Below are positions 7,508 to 13,539 of a stretch of DNA of 13,539 nucleotides, piece after piece. Below the pieces are notes generated by a model that saw only the letters and a program-made list of their open reading frames with translations, was not told the origin of the DNA and did no database searches. Location: positions 1-13,539 of the forward strand of contig JAAZHW010000073.1 in NCBI GenBank assembly GCA_012510515.1. Direction: 5' to 3'. Both the position numbers and the translations under genes were made by a program. Source of the stretch: Parcubacteria group bacterium. Its GTDB lineage: Bacteria > Patescibacteriota > Minisyncoccia > UBA6257 > JAAZHW01. Each line of letters opens with the position of its first letter. Position 1 is the first letter of the stretch.

Positions 7508-7540
7508 ATTAAAAAACAGCAGTGATAGTTGTGTATTCCT

Positions 7541-7546
7541 TATAAT
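7541..7546 (+). promoter_or_regulatory. -10 box upstream of rpsF (P1)
   Basis: A perfect TATAAT lies just right of the repeat array and about 50 nt before the rpsF ATG. The hexamer 17 nt upstream (AGCAGT) is a poor -35, so it is a candidate only. Confidence 0.35.
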
Positions 7547-7559
7547 AACATGCAAGTAT

Positions 7560-7588
7560 TTGACAATTAAAAAAATAATAATTAAACT
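7560..7588 (+). promoter_or_regulatory. Sigma70-type promoter for rpsF-ssb-rpsR (P2)
   Basis: A perfect -35 TTGACA (7560-7565) is followed after 17 nt by TAAACT (7583-7588), four of six bases of the -10 consensus. It would start transcription near 7595, leaving only a few bases before the rpsF ATG at 7599. Confidence 0.5.
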
Positions 7589-7598
7589 AAAAATTATT

Positions 7599-8078
7599 AT
7601 GGATAAGAAAGTTTACGAAATTAGTTTTCTTTTGAGTGGAAAATTAATTGATACCGAAATAGCAGATGTGCTTCAAAAAATTAAAAAAAGTTTTGAAGAA
7701 GTCGGCGCCACTGTTTTAAAAGAATTTGAATTTAATAAAATTAATTTAGCCTATCCTATCAAAAAAGAAAATGCGGCTTATTTTGGTTATTTTTGGTTTG
7801 AATTAGATCCTCAAAAAATAGCAGAATTAAGAAAAAAATTTGCTTTTGAAAAAGAAATTTTGCGCTATTTATTGGTTACACCTCCTCCAAAATATCAAAC
7901 AAAATCAGCTTCTTCTCAAATATTTAAAAAACGTTATAATGATAGAAAGGTCAAAAATTTTTCTTCTGAAAACATAGAAGAAACAAATAAAGATTTTATT
8001 TCTACCACTCCAATAAAAGAAGAATCAGCCGATGAAAAATTAGAAGAAAAATTAGAAGAAATTCAAAAATTAGTTTAA
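7599..8078 (+). CDS. rpsF: 30S ribosomal protein bS6 with long C-terminal tail
   Basis: bS6 binds bS18 on the platform of the small ribosomal subunit. The start MDKKVYEISFLLSG at 7599 is chosen because it opens the first beta strand of the fold. The in-frame ATG at 7467 lies inside palindromic repeat copy 3 and would add 44 non-homologous residues. The core (about 1-97) shows strand KVYEISFLL, helix IADVLQKIKKSFEEVGATVL, NKINLAYPIKKENAAYFGYFWFEL and EILRYLLVTPP. Beyond it runs a charged tail of about 60 residues: first basic (KKRYNDRKVKNF), then acidic with LEEKLEE repeats. That makes 159 residues against about 95-135 for most bS6. It is first in the rpsF-ssb-rpsR cluster, and the following gap is 53 nt. 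Confidence 0.93.
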   Translation: MDKKVYEISFLLSGKLIDTEIADVLQKIKKSFEEVGATVLKEFEFNKINLAYPIKKENAAYFGYFWFELDPQKIAELRKKFAFEKEILRYLLVTPPPKYQTKSASSQIFKKRYNDRKVKNFSSENIEETNKDFISTTPIKEESADEKLEEKLEEIQKLV

Positions 8079-8131
8079 TTAATTTTTTTTAGCTTTCTTT
8101 TAATAAATAAATAAAAATAAAAAACAAATAT

Positions 8132-8605
8132 ATGAATTTTAATAAAGTATTTATTTTGGGAAATTTAACTCGTGATCCCGAATTGCGCACAACGCCGGCT
8201 GGTCAAAGTGTGGCTTCTTTTGGTGTCGCCACTAACCGTATTTGGAATGATAAAAATGGTCAAAGACAGACAGAAGTGGAATTTCATAACGTTGTTGTTT
8301 GGGGAAAATTAGCCGAAACAGCCAGTCGTTATTTGTCAAAAGGTAAATTGGTTTTCATTGAGGGTCGGTTAAAAACTCGAAGTTGGACAGATCAAGGAGG
8401 AGTTCGTCATTCGCGAACAGAAATTATTGCTCAAAGTTTTCAATTGGGGCCGCGAGGCAGTGATGAAGGAGGAAGTGGTCGTTCAAATCTTTCTGGTAGA
8501 GAAGGAACGGACATAGAAGCGCCAGCGGATCTTGATAGTATTAACGAAAGCGATATCCCAGTAATTAGTGAAGATGAAATTTCAATTGATGATTTGCCTT
8601 TTTAA
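8132..8605 (+). CDS. ssb: Single-stranded DNA-binding protein SSB
   Basis: SSB coats single-stranded DNA in replication and repair and recruits partner enzymes through its C-terminal tip. The 157-residue protein has a full OB fold at about 1-108, with MNFNKVFILGNLTRDPELR at the start, SVASFGVATNR at 26-36, VEFHNVVVWGKLAE at 49-62, GKLVFIEGRLKTRSW at 71-85 and TEIIAQSFQLG near 96-106. A Gly/Ser/Asp-rich linker of about 40 residues follows, ending in an acidic stretch and the canonical DDLPF tip (DDxPF). The position between rpsF and rpsR is the conserved bacterial arrangement. The ATG is preceded by A/T only. Nothing is odd in length or motif. Confidence 0.97.
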   Translation: MNFNKVFILGNLTRDPELRTTPAGQSVASFGVATNRIWNDKNGQRQTEVEFHNVVVWGKLAETASRYLSKGKLVFIEGRLKTRSWTDQGGVRHSRTEIIAQSFQLGPRGSDEGGSGRSNLSGREGTDIEAPADLDSINESDIPVISEDEISIDDLPF

Positions 8606-8636
8606 TTTTTAATTAAAAAATAAAATTAATAAAAAT

Positions 8637-8846
8637 ATGAAACAATGTTTTTTCTGTAGTCAAAATGTTACTAATATTGATTATAAAGAGATATCATTAT
8701 TTTCTCGTTTTTTGACGTTTCAATCAAAAATTATGCCAGCTAAAAAAACTGGTCTTTGTCGAAAACATCAAAGAAAATTAGCGCAAGCAATTAAAAGAGC
8801 GCGTTATATGGGATTGATTAATTACGTTCCCGATGAGGTTTCTTAA
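8637..8846 (+). CDS. rpsR: 30S ribosomal protein bS18, zinc-binding form
   Basis: bS18 pairs with bS6 on the 30S platform. The 69-residue product has the core signature IDYKEISLFSRFLT (14-27), KIMPAKKTGLCRKHQRKLAQAIKRARYMGLINYV (31-64). It retains a C+ type metal site: C4 and C7 (CFFC) with C41 and H44 (CRKH). The family also has C- versions without these residues, so this organism keeps the zinc-dependent form. It lies 31 nt after ssb and closes the cluster. The next gene has its own possible promoter 30 nt downstream, and I see no clear terminator after the stop. Confidence 0.95.
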   Translation: MKQCFFCSQNVTNIDYKEISLFSRFLTFQSKIMPAKKTGLCRKHQRKLAQAIKRARYMGLINYVPDEVS

Positions 8847-8875
8847 TTAAAACTTTTCTTTTTATTTTTCGTATT

Positions 8876-8881
8876 TATAAT
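8876..8881 (+). promoter_or_regulatory. Possible -10 box upstream of htrA
   Basis: A perfect TATAAT lies in the 92-nt gap after rpsR, about 57 nt before the htrA ATG. The -35 region (TTTTCT or CTTTTC about 16-17 nt upstream) is weak. The G-containing stretch AAGAGGTGTCTGTCG just after it is the only non-A/T-rich part of the leader. Confidence 0.35.
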
Positions 8882-8938
8882 AAGAGGTGTCTGTCGTTTA
8901 AAGATATCTATTTTAATTTACTTTAAAATAAATAAAAT

Positions 8939-10279
8939 ATGAAACAAAATAATAAATTTATCTTAGTTATTGTAATTAGTATCTTAATTGGCAGTAGTTT
9001 TGGTTTTTTAATTTCTCAAAAAATAGCTTATTCTTCTGAAGGTAGAGGAGAAAATCAAAACAATTTATTAGCCAATCTTTCTCAAAACACAAACAATATT
9101 TTTAATTTTAAAAAATTAATTCCCCAATGGTTTAAAGAAGAGACAACCAGTCCAACGCCCACCGCTTCACCTACGCCAACAACTTATAGCTCAGAAGTAG
9201 AATACGAACAAAAAATAATTGATGTAGTAGAAAAATCTTCTAATGCGGTAGTGAGTATTATTATTACTAAAGACGTCCCAATTATTGAACAATATTACAC
9301 TAATCCATTTGAAGGAATACCACCAGAAATTCAACAATTTTTCTGGCCATTTTTTCGGTTTGAGTCGCCTCAAATACCTCAATATCGCCAAAAAGGAACA
9401 GAAAAACAAGAAGTGGGAGGTGGAACGGGTTTTATTGTTTCCTCTGATGGTTTAATTTTAACCAATAAACATGTGGTTAGCGACAAAGAAGCGGAATACA
9501 CAGTTTTTCTTAATAATGGAGAAAAATATCAGGCTAAAATTTTAGCTCAAGATCCTATAGATGATATTGCTTTAATTAAAATAGAAGCTAATAATTTACC
9601 AGTCCTTACTTTGGGCAATTCAGAAAGTATTAAGTTAGGACAAACAGTTATTGCGATTGGTAATGCTTTAGGTGAATTTCGCAATACTATTTCTTTAGGA
9701 GTTGTTTCCGGGTTAGCGCGTTCAGTCACTGCTACTGATTCTTCGGGAAATATTGAAACAATAGATAATGTTATTCAAACTGATGCGGCAATTAATTTTG
9801 GTAATTCGGGTGGGCCGTTAATTAATTTAAAAGGGGAGGTGATTGGTATAAATACCGCTATTGCTTCGGGAGCAGAAAATATTGGCTTTGCCATACCAAT
9901 TAATCGAGCTAAAAAAGATATTGAATCATATCAAAGTTTAGGAAAAATCGCTTCGCCATTTATAGGAATTCGTTACACAATTATTACGCCAACCCTAAAG
10001 GAACAGAAAAATTTACCAGTTGATTACGGCGCTTTAATTAGTAGCGGAAATAGCAATGAACCAGCAGTTTTATCTAATTCTCCGGCTGAAAAAGCGGGAC
10101 TAAAAGAAGGTGATATTATATTAGAATTTGATGGCAAAAAAATTAATTCAACCAATTCCATTTCTTCTTTAATAAAAAATTATAAGATAGGCGATAAGAT
10201 TAATTTAAAAGTTTTGCGCGGTCAAGAAGAATTGAATCTTGAATTAATCTTGACGGAACGGCCAGAAGATATAGAATAG
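8939..10279 (+). CDS. HtrA/DegP-like trypsin-family serine protease with PDZ domain
   Basis: HtrA proteases degrade or refold damaged proteins outside the cytoplasm. The 446-residue product has an N-terminal membrane anchor or signal (about 7-28), a low-complexity linker with SPTPTASPTPT at 71-81, the protease domain (about 95-325) and one PDZ domain (about 340-435, with SPAEKAGLKEGDIILEFDGKKI). The triad is visible: H178 in TNKHVV, D209 in DPIDDIALIKI, and S290 in GNSGGPL. The segment 110-156 (Pro, Phe and Gln rich, EQYYTNPFEGIPPEIQQFFWPFF) corresponds to the LA-loop region. One PDZ and a membrane anchor look like the DegS/HtrA class common in bacteria with small genomes. It stops at TAG, with TAA eight codons later. 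Its neighbour clpB is also a protein quality-control gene. Confidence 0.95.
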   Translation: MKQNNKFILVIVISILIGSSFGFLISQKIAYSSEGRGENQNNLLANLSQNTNNIFNFKKLIPQWFKEETTSPTPTASPTPTTYSSEVEYEQKIIDVVEKSSNAVVSIIITKDVPIIEQYYTNPFEGIPPEIQQFFWPFFRFESPQIPQYRQKGTEKQEVGGGTGFIVSSDGLILTNKHVVSDKEAEYTVFLNNGEKYQAKILAQDPIDDIALIKIEANNLPVLTLGNSESIKLGQTVIAIGNALGEFRNTISLGVVSGLARSVTATDSSGNIETIDNVIQTDAAINFGNSGGPLINLKGEVIGINTAIASGAENIGFAIPINRAKKDIESYQSLGKIASPFIGIRYTIITPTLKEQKNLPVDYGALISSGNSNEPAVLSNSPAEKAGLKEGDIILEFDGKKINSTNSISSLIKNYKIGDKINLKVLRGQEELNLELILTERPEDIE

Positions 10280-10296
10280 AAACACTGCAAAAACAA

Positions 10297-10320
10297 AAAT
10301 TAAAAATAAATTTTTAATTT
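10297..10320 (+). terminator. Possible weak terminator after htrA (A/T-only hairpin)
   Basis: AAATTAAAAAT (10297-10307) and ATTTTTAATTT (10310-10320) are a perfect 11-bp inverted repeat with a 2-nt gap, 17 nt after the htrA stop. It has no G-C pair and little T tract afterwards, so it may not work as a terminator. Confidence 0.25.
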
Positions 10321-10372
10321 AGACTAATAAATACTTATTTAAGTTTAAAATCAGACTAATAAATACTTATTT
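10321..10372 (+). promoter_or_regulatory. Pair of 20-bp direct repeats upstream of clpB, candidate operator
   Basis: AGACTAATAAATACTTATTT occurs identically at 10321-10340 and 10353-10372, 32 bp apart start to start, close to three helical turns, so both sites face the same side of the DNA. Each copy holds a small dyad, AAATA-CT-TATTT. The pair lies about 95-146 nt before the clpB ATG. It does not match the CIRCE (HrcA) or HAIR (HspR) heat-shock operators. A repressor or activator pair of sites is inferred, not shown. Confidence 0.45.
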
Positions 10373-10466
10373 TACAAAAAATAATAAAAATAATAATAAT
10401 AAAATAATAAATTAATAAAAGTTTAATATTAATTATCATTTATTACTATTAAAAAATACAAATATT
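10373..10466 (+). repeat. A/T-only leader of clpB with (ATA)n simple repeat
   Basis: From the second direct repeat to the clpB ATG the DNA is almost pure A/T, with runs of ATA/AAT triplets around 10379-10420 (ATAATAAAAATAATAATAAT and on). It has three C and one G. No Shine-Dalgarno and no confident -35/-10 pair can be picked out; TACTAT at 10444-10449 is the best -10 look-alike. Confidence 0.6.
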
Positions 10467-11195
10467 ATGCCATTTAATCGTTTTACATTAAAAGCTCAAG
10501 AAGCGCTTCAAGCAGCGCAAGATTTAGCTATTTCTAAAAATCAAGGCGAGTTAAAACCCGTCCATCTTTTGAATGCTTTAGTTATCCAAGAAGATGGGGT
10601 AATTGGAATGCTTTTGTCACGTTTAGGTATTAATTTGAAAGCTTTAATAAATAGCTTGGATTTAGAAATTGATCATTTACCAAAAGTTTTTGTTGTTAAT
10701 GCCAATGTCGGACAGCTTTATTTATCGCAAGAATTGATTCAATCTTTAGATCGGGCAGCTAAAGAAGCGGCAGAATTAAAAGACGAATATGTTTCTTGTG
10801 AACACCTGCTTTTGGGTTTAATTGAATCAGCAAAAGATTTAAAACCAATTTTTGATAAATTTAAAATTACACGAGAAGAAGTTTTAAAGGCCTTAAAAGA
10901 AATTCGCGGTAATCAACGAGTGGTAGATGAAACGCCTGAAACTAAATTTCAAGTTTTAGAAAAATACGCGATAAATTTAACTCAATTAGCTAGGGAACAA
11001 AAATTAGATCCAGTAATTGGTCGTGAAGAAGAGCTTTATCGAGTGATTCAAATTCTTTCTCGGCGAACAAAAAATAATCCTTTATTAATTGGTGAGCCGG
11101 GAGTAGGAAAAACCGCAATTGTTGAAGGATTAGCTCAAAAAATTGTAAATGGCGATGTGCCTGAAAGCTTAAAAAATAAAGAAGTAATTTCTTAG
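10467..11195 (+). CDS. clpB: ClpB N-terminal fragment (N domain and start of AAA1)
   Basis: This 242-residue open stretch holds the substrate-binding Clp N double repeat ([13 protein letters not shown] at 6-18; [13 protein letters not shown] at 106-118). It also has the linker EIRGNQRV at 145-152 and the first part of AAA1 through [21 protein letters not shown] and the Walker A loop. It stops 26 residues after Walker A, before the pore loop and Walker B, so alone it cannot form a working ATPase. The leader has no Shine-Dalgarno. If the TAG is real and not read through, this is the main product expected from the clpB promoter. Confidence 0.85.
   Translation: MPFNRFTLKAQEALQAAQDLAISKNQGELKPVHLLNALVIQEDGVIGMLLSRLGINLKALINSLDLEIDHLPKVFVVNANVGQLYLSQELIQSLDRAAKEAAELKDEYVSCEHLLLGLIESAKDLKPIFDKFKITREEVLKALKEIRGNQRVVDETPETKFQVLEKYAINLTQLAREQKLDPVIGREEELYRVIQILSRRTKNNPLLIGEPGVGKTAIVEGLAQKIVNGDVPESLKNKEVIS
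11193..11195 (+). other. In-frame amber codon within clpB
   Basis: The codons read TCT TAG GAT in the clpB frame, with homology continuing without shift on both sides. A single T-to-A change of a TTG Leu codon would produce it. Confidence 0.95.
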
Positions 11196-11207
11196 GATTT
11201 ACCCGGT

Positions 11208-13133
11208 ATGGTGGCAGGAACAAAATTTCGCGGTGAATTTGAAGACCGTTTAAAGGCTTTTATTAAAGAAATAAAAGCCGGAGAAGGAAAATACATTCTT
11301 TTTATTGATGAAATTCACACTATTGTTGGCGCGGGGGCGGCCGAAGGAGCAATTGATGCTTCTAATGTTCTAAAACCGCCTTTAGCTCGAGGCGAATTGC
11401 GAGCTATTGGCGCGACTACTTTAAGAGATTATCAGCGTTATATTGAAAAAGATCCGGCTTTAGAAAGACGTTTTCAATTAGTTTACGTAGAAGAGCCATC
11501 GACTGAAGAAGCGATTGCTATTTTGCGAGGATTAAAAGATAAATACGAAAGTTTTCATGGAATAAAAATTTCTGATAGCGCCTTAATGACCGCAGTGAAT
11601 CTTTCGGTTCGTTATATCCCGGATCGTTTTTTGCCAGATAAAGCCATTGATCTTATTGACGAAGCTGCTTCAGCGCGACGTTTGGAATTAGATAGTACTC
11701 CGCCGGAATTAGATGAGTTAAAAAGAAAAATTCTTAATTTAGAAATTGAAAAACAAGCATTAAAAGATGAAAAAAAATCAGCAATGCGTTTGAAAAAAAT
11801 CGAAGCTGATTTAAAAGAAGCCAAATCTGAATATGAAAAATTAAATAAAAAATGGAATGGTAATAAAAAAATAATTGATGAAATTCACGCTTTGCGAAAA
11901 AAATTAGAAGATTTAAAAAAGGAAAAGGAAATTGCTGAATTGCACGGCGATTTAGAAAAAGTAGCGCGATTAATGTACGGCGAAATTCCTCAATTAGAAA
12001 AAAAATTAGAAGAAATAGAAAAGAAAAATCAATTAAAAAAACAAAAATTAATAAAAGAAGAAATTAATGAAGAAGATATCGCCAAAGTGGTTTCTCAGTG
12101 GACAGGCATTCCTGTAAGCAAAATGCTTCAAAGCGAAATAGAAAAATTAAGATCAATAGAGAATGCTTTAAAACAACGCGTTGTTGGTCAAGATGAAGCA
12201 ATTAAGGCCGTGGCGAATGCTATTTTACGAGGCCGAGCTGGTTTAGCCGAAGAGGATAAGCCGATTGGTTCATTTATGTTTTTAGGGCCAACAGGTGTGG
12301 GTAAAACTGAATTAGCGCGAGCTTTAGCCGAATTTCTTTTTAATGATGAAAAGGCGATGGTGCGAATTGATATGAGTGAATATATGGAAAAACATACAGT
12401 AAGTCGTCTGATTGGTTCGCCACCCGGTTACATTGGCTATGAGGAAGGCGGTCAATTAACTGAAATTGTAAAACACCGTCCTTATAGTTTAATTTTGTTT
12501 GATGAAATTGAAAAAGCTCATCCTGATGTGTTTAATATTTTATTACAAATTTTAGACAACGGACGTTTAACTGATGCCAAGGGGCGGACAGTTAATTTTA
12601 AAAATACGGTTATTATTATGACTTCCAATGTGGGTAGTGAATATTTAGAACAAATGTCCACTTTAGGATTTAAAGCAACCAATGATGATGAAGAAAAACA
12701 AATTATTCAATCAAAAAATTTAAAAGAAAAAATTCGTTTAGCTCTAAAAGAACATTTTCGACCAGAATTTTTAAATCGAATTGATGAAATAATTATTTTC
12801 AATCCTTTAAATCAAAAAGAAATTGAAAAAATTGTGGAAATTCAGTTAGAGATAGTAAAAAAACGTTTATTACAAAAAGAAATTCAGTTGCAAATTGATG
12901 AGGTGGTAAAAAAATATTTGGCTAAAGAAGGTTTTAGTCCTGATTTTGGCGCTCGCGAATTAAAACGAGTAATTCAGAGAAATATTTTAGACCCACTGGC
13001 TTATAAAATTATTAACGGAGAGATTGGGGCAGCTGATATTGTAAAAATAACAGTGGAAAATAATAAACTTAATTTTATTATTGTTCATTTTCATTCGCGT
13101 AATTTTAAGATATCATCAGAAAAAACAAAATGA
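11208..13133 (+). CDS. clpB: ClpB C-terminal fragment (rest of AAA1, M domain, AAA2)
   Basis: The first in-frame ATG after the TAG lies 12 nt downstream and opens 641 residues. They begin with the first pore loop segment TKFRGEFED (Phe where Tyr is more usual). Then come AAA1 Walker B and the arginine-finger region [10 protein letters not shown], a Glu/Lys-rich coiled coil of about 115 residues with [30 protein letters not shown], and a complete AAA2 including the sensor MTSNVGSE and [15 protein letters not shown], formed partly by the TAG, lies 10 nt before the ATG and might allow re-initiation. No other gene here uses such a signal, so I think it accidental. The last 20 residues or so ([14 protein letters not shown]) extend past the usual family end. 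Confidence 0.85.
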   Translation: MVAGTKFRGEFEDRLKAFIKEIKAGEGKYILFIDEIHTIVGAGAAEGAIDASNVLKPPLARGELRAIGATTLRDYQRYIEKDPALERRFQLVYVEEPSTEEAIAILRGLKDKYESFHGIKISDSALMTAVNLSVRYIPDRFLPDKAIDLIDEAASARRLELDSTPPELDELKRKILNLEIEKQALKDEKKSAMRLKKIEADLKEAKSEYEKLNKKWNGNKKIIDEIHALRKKLEDLKKEKEIAELHGDLEKVARLMYGEIPQLEKKLEEIEKKNQLKKQKLIKEEINEEDIAKVVSQWTGIPVSKMLQSEIEKLRSIENALKQRVVGQDEAIKAVANAILRGRAGLAEEDKPIGSFMFLGPTGVGKTELARALAEFLFNDEKAMVRIDMSEYMEKHTVSRLIGSPPGYIGYEEGGQLTEIVKHRPYSLILFDEIEKAHPDVFNILLQILDNGRLTDAKGRTVNFKNTVIIMTSNVGSEYLEQMSTLGFKATNDDEEKQIIQSKNLKEKIRLALKEHFRPEFLNRIDEIIIFNPLNQKEIEKIVEIQLEIVKKRLLQKEIQLQIDEVVKKYLAKEGFSPDFGARELKRVIQRNILDPLAYKIINGEIGAADIVKITVENNKLNFIIVHFHSRNFKISSEKTK

Positions 13134-13539
13134 GGAATTTTTTAATTACTTTTGTTCTGTCAGAAATTTATTATTTATCCGGATTTAGTAATTTTTGGTT
13201 TACGATTGTTTTGTTATACTCTATTTATTGGTTTATTAAATTTTTAAAAATAAAAAACGAATCTTTAGCAAAGAAAACATTTTTCTTTGCTTGGCCTTTA
13301 GTTTTTTTGTTTGGAGTTTTTTTGTTTTTTCCTAGTGTTTTTGTTTGGTCAACAGTATTGGAACAAGTTTATTTAGTTAGTGGTTTTATAATTTTTTATT
13401 TTCTGATTAGATTTTATAAAAAATCCTGTATTTATATTGATTTTTTTCGTTTTTTTTCGCCATTAATTATTTTACCATTTTCTTTTTTGTTTTTCCGTTC
13501 TAATCTCTTTTCCGATTTTTTTCTTAAGCAACTATTACT
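13130..13539 (+). CDS. Polytopic membrane protein, N-terminal part, function unknown
   Basis: An open frame begins at ATG 13130, overlapping the clpB TGA as ATGA, and runs off the window after 136 full codons. The visible sequence ([20 protein letters not shown]...) is extremely Phe/Leu/Ile rich, with about four or five membrane segments near 4-14, 21-40, 51-72, 79-96 and 108-123. Short basic loops (KIKNESLAKK, RFYKKS) mark cytoplasmic sides. Phe is nearly always TTT, fitting the AT bias of the window. I recognise no family motif. Overlap with clpB suggests translational coupling, so the clpB amber codon might affect it too. The true start could be later, but no better ATG is near. Confidence 0.7.
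   Translation, partial: MRNFLITFVLSEIYYLSGFSNFWFTIVLLYSIYWFIKFLKIKNESLAKKTFFFAWPLVFLFGVFLFFPSVFVWSTVLEQVYLVSGFIIFYFLIRFYKKSCIYIDFFRFFSPLIILPFSFLFFRSNLFSDFFLKQLL

Larger units (their letters stand above)
7151..7530. repeat. Tandem array of three palindromic repeat elements
   Basis: The divergent mutM/rpsF gap holds three copies of an element that begins GTCATYCTGAGCG and ends TCAGGATGAC. A short leader GTCATTCTGAA plus a T-rich run starts at 7151 and 7284, ahead of copies 1 and 2. Copies are linked by the near-identical spacers ATCAGTGAGGGC and ATCGGTGAGAGC. The period is 133 then 131 bp. A remnant of the central part (CAGCAGTGAT) follows copy 3 near 7517-7526. The array is visibly richer in G and C than the flanks. 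Related GTCAT-CTGAGCG...GGATCCTTCG elements are, to my recollection, scattered in many bacterial genomes; they code for nothing and resemble non-autonomous MITE/REP-like repeats. No transposase is in view. Confidence 0.9.
10467..13133 (+). pseudogene. clpB: ClpB disaggregase gene interrupted by an in-frame TAG
   Basis: ClpB is the hexameric Hsp104-type AAA+ disaggregase that threads aggregated proteins through its pore together with DnaK. Read through one TAG at codon 243 (11193-11195), the frame gives 888 positions, the usual ClpB length. Parts in order are the N domain (1-145), AAA1 with Walker A GEPGVGKT (209-216) and Walker B LFIDE (278-282), a long coiled-coil middle domain (about 410-535) that sets ClpB apart from ClpC/ClpA, and AAA2 with GPTGVGKT (607-614), GYIGYEEGG (655-663) and LILFDE (675-680). 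The family usually has Leu at the stop ([16 protein letters not shown] against LLSLDLGALVAGA). The remaining 645 codons are intact, so the lesion is recent, an error, or suppressed. The stop TGA overlaps the next ATG. Confidence 0.9.

Noticed and set aside
7151..7530. CRISPR array
   Set aside because: The repeats are about 95 bp palindromes with near-identical spacers between them, not short direct repeats with unique spacers, and no cas gene is near.
7151..7530. Insertion sequence or integrated mobile element with its own genes
   Set aside because: No transposase or integrase frame occurs in or near the array; only non-coding palindromes are present.
7361..7555. Small minus-strand protein in the repeat region
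   Set aside because: Its sequence is simply a translation of the palindromic repeats (..VILNVVKDP.., ..FADAQNDA..), a common artefact of such elements.
7467..7598. N-terminal extension of bS6 from the ATG at 7467
   Set aside because: The extra 44 codons lie partly in palindromic repeat copy 3, contain no ribosomal homology, and would cross the TTGACA promoter. The start MDKKVYEISF at 7599 fits the family.
8606..8619. Terminator after ssb (TTTTTAATTAAAAA palindrome)
   Set aside because: It has A/T pairs only and no loop, and rpsR follows 31 nt after ssb in a conserved co-transcribed cluster.
11194..11207. AGGA as a Shine-Dalgarno for a separate downstream gene
   Set aside because: The motif is created by the TAG itself, and no other gene here uses SD. 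The ATG is inside the conserved pore-loop segment, so a designed two-gene split of ClpB is unlikely.
10990..11223. Minus-strand frame across the clpB amber site
   Set aside because: It is antisense to strongly conserved AAA1 sequence and has no signal or family resemblance of its own. The same holds for other antisense frames at 1251-1472, 3907-4134, 9191-9409, 9547-9729 and 11612-11824.
10467..13133. ClpC or ClpA identity
   Set aside because: The middle domain of about 115 residues with [18 protein letters not shown] and the [12 protein letters not shown] junction are typical of ClpB. ClpC has a shorter M domain, and no ClpP-binding loop was seen.

Overview
The window is AT-rich, standard-code bacterial DNA. 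It carries core housekeeping genes packed with short gaps, and almost no gene has a recognisable Shine-Dalgarno sequence. The style points to a small-genome bacterium, most likely Candidate Phyla Radiation/Patescibacteria (Parcubacteria-like). The supporting signs are a membrane-anchored Cys-rich 'DCGG' protein next to rodA, compact RodA and MltG, and A/T-only leaders. The lineage is an inference from gene style, not a proven assignment. UGA ends mutM and clpB, so it is a stop here, unlike in Gracilibacteria/Absconditabacteria.

Layout: recA (+) is followed by a bidirectional terminator shared with a convergent six-gene minus-strand unit. In transcription order that unit is mutM, holA, mnmA, a membrane protein of unknown function, rodA, mltG. 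It mixes base-excision repair, replication, tRNA thiolation and peptidoglycan synthesis. Its likely promoter lies so close to the mutM ATG that the mRNA may be leaderless. A 523-bp divergent intergenic region (7076-7598) separates it from rpsF and holds a tandem array of three palindromic, hairpin-forming elements (period about 132 bp).

The plus-strand right half starts with the classic rpsF-ssb-rpsR cluster. A periplasmic/extracytoplasmic HtrA-type serine protease and the disaggregase ClpB follow. The clpB frame is otherwise complete (888 codons plus stop) but is broken by a single in-frame TAG at 11193-11195, where the family normally has Leu, between the Walker A and Walker B motifs of the first AAA+ domain. 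Between htrA and clpB lie two identical 20-bp direct repeats 32 bp apart, a candidate operator pair. The window ends inside a polytopic membrane protein whose ATG overlaps the clpB stop.

The best leads are the clpB amber codon, the nested palindromic array with compensated hairpins, the leaderless/SD-less expression geometry, the direct repeats ahead of clpB, and the DCGG-motif protein. I see no clear new defence or mobile system; most of the window is ordinary core genome.
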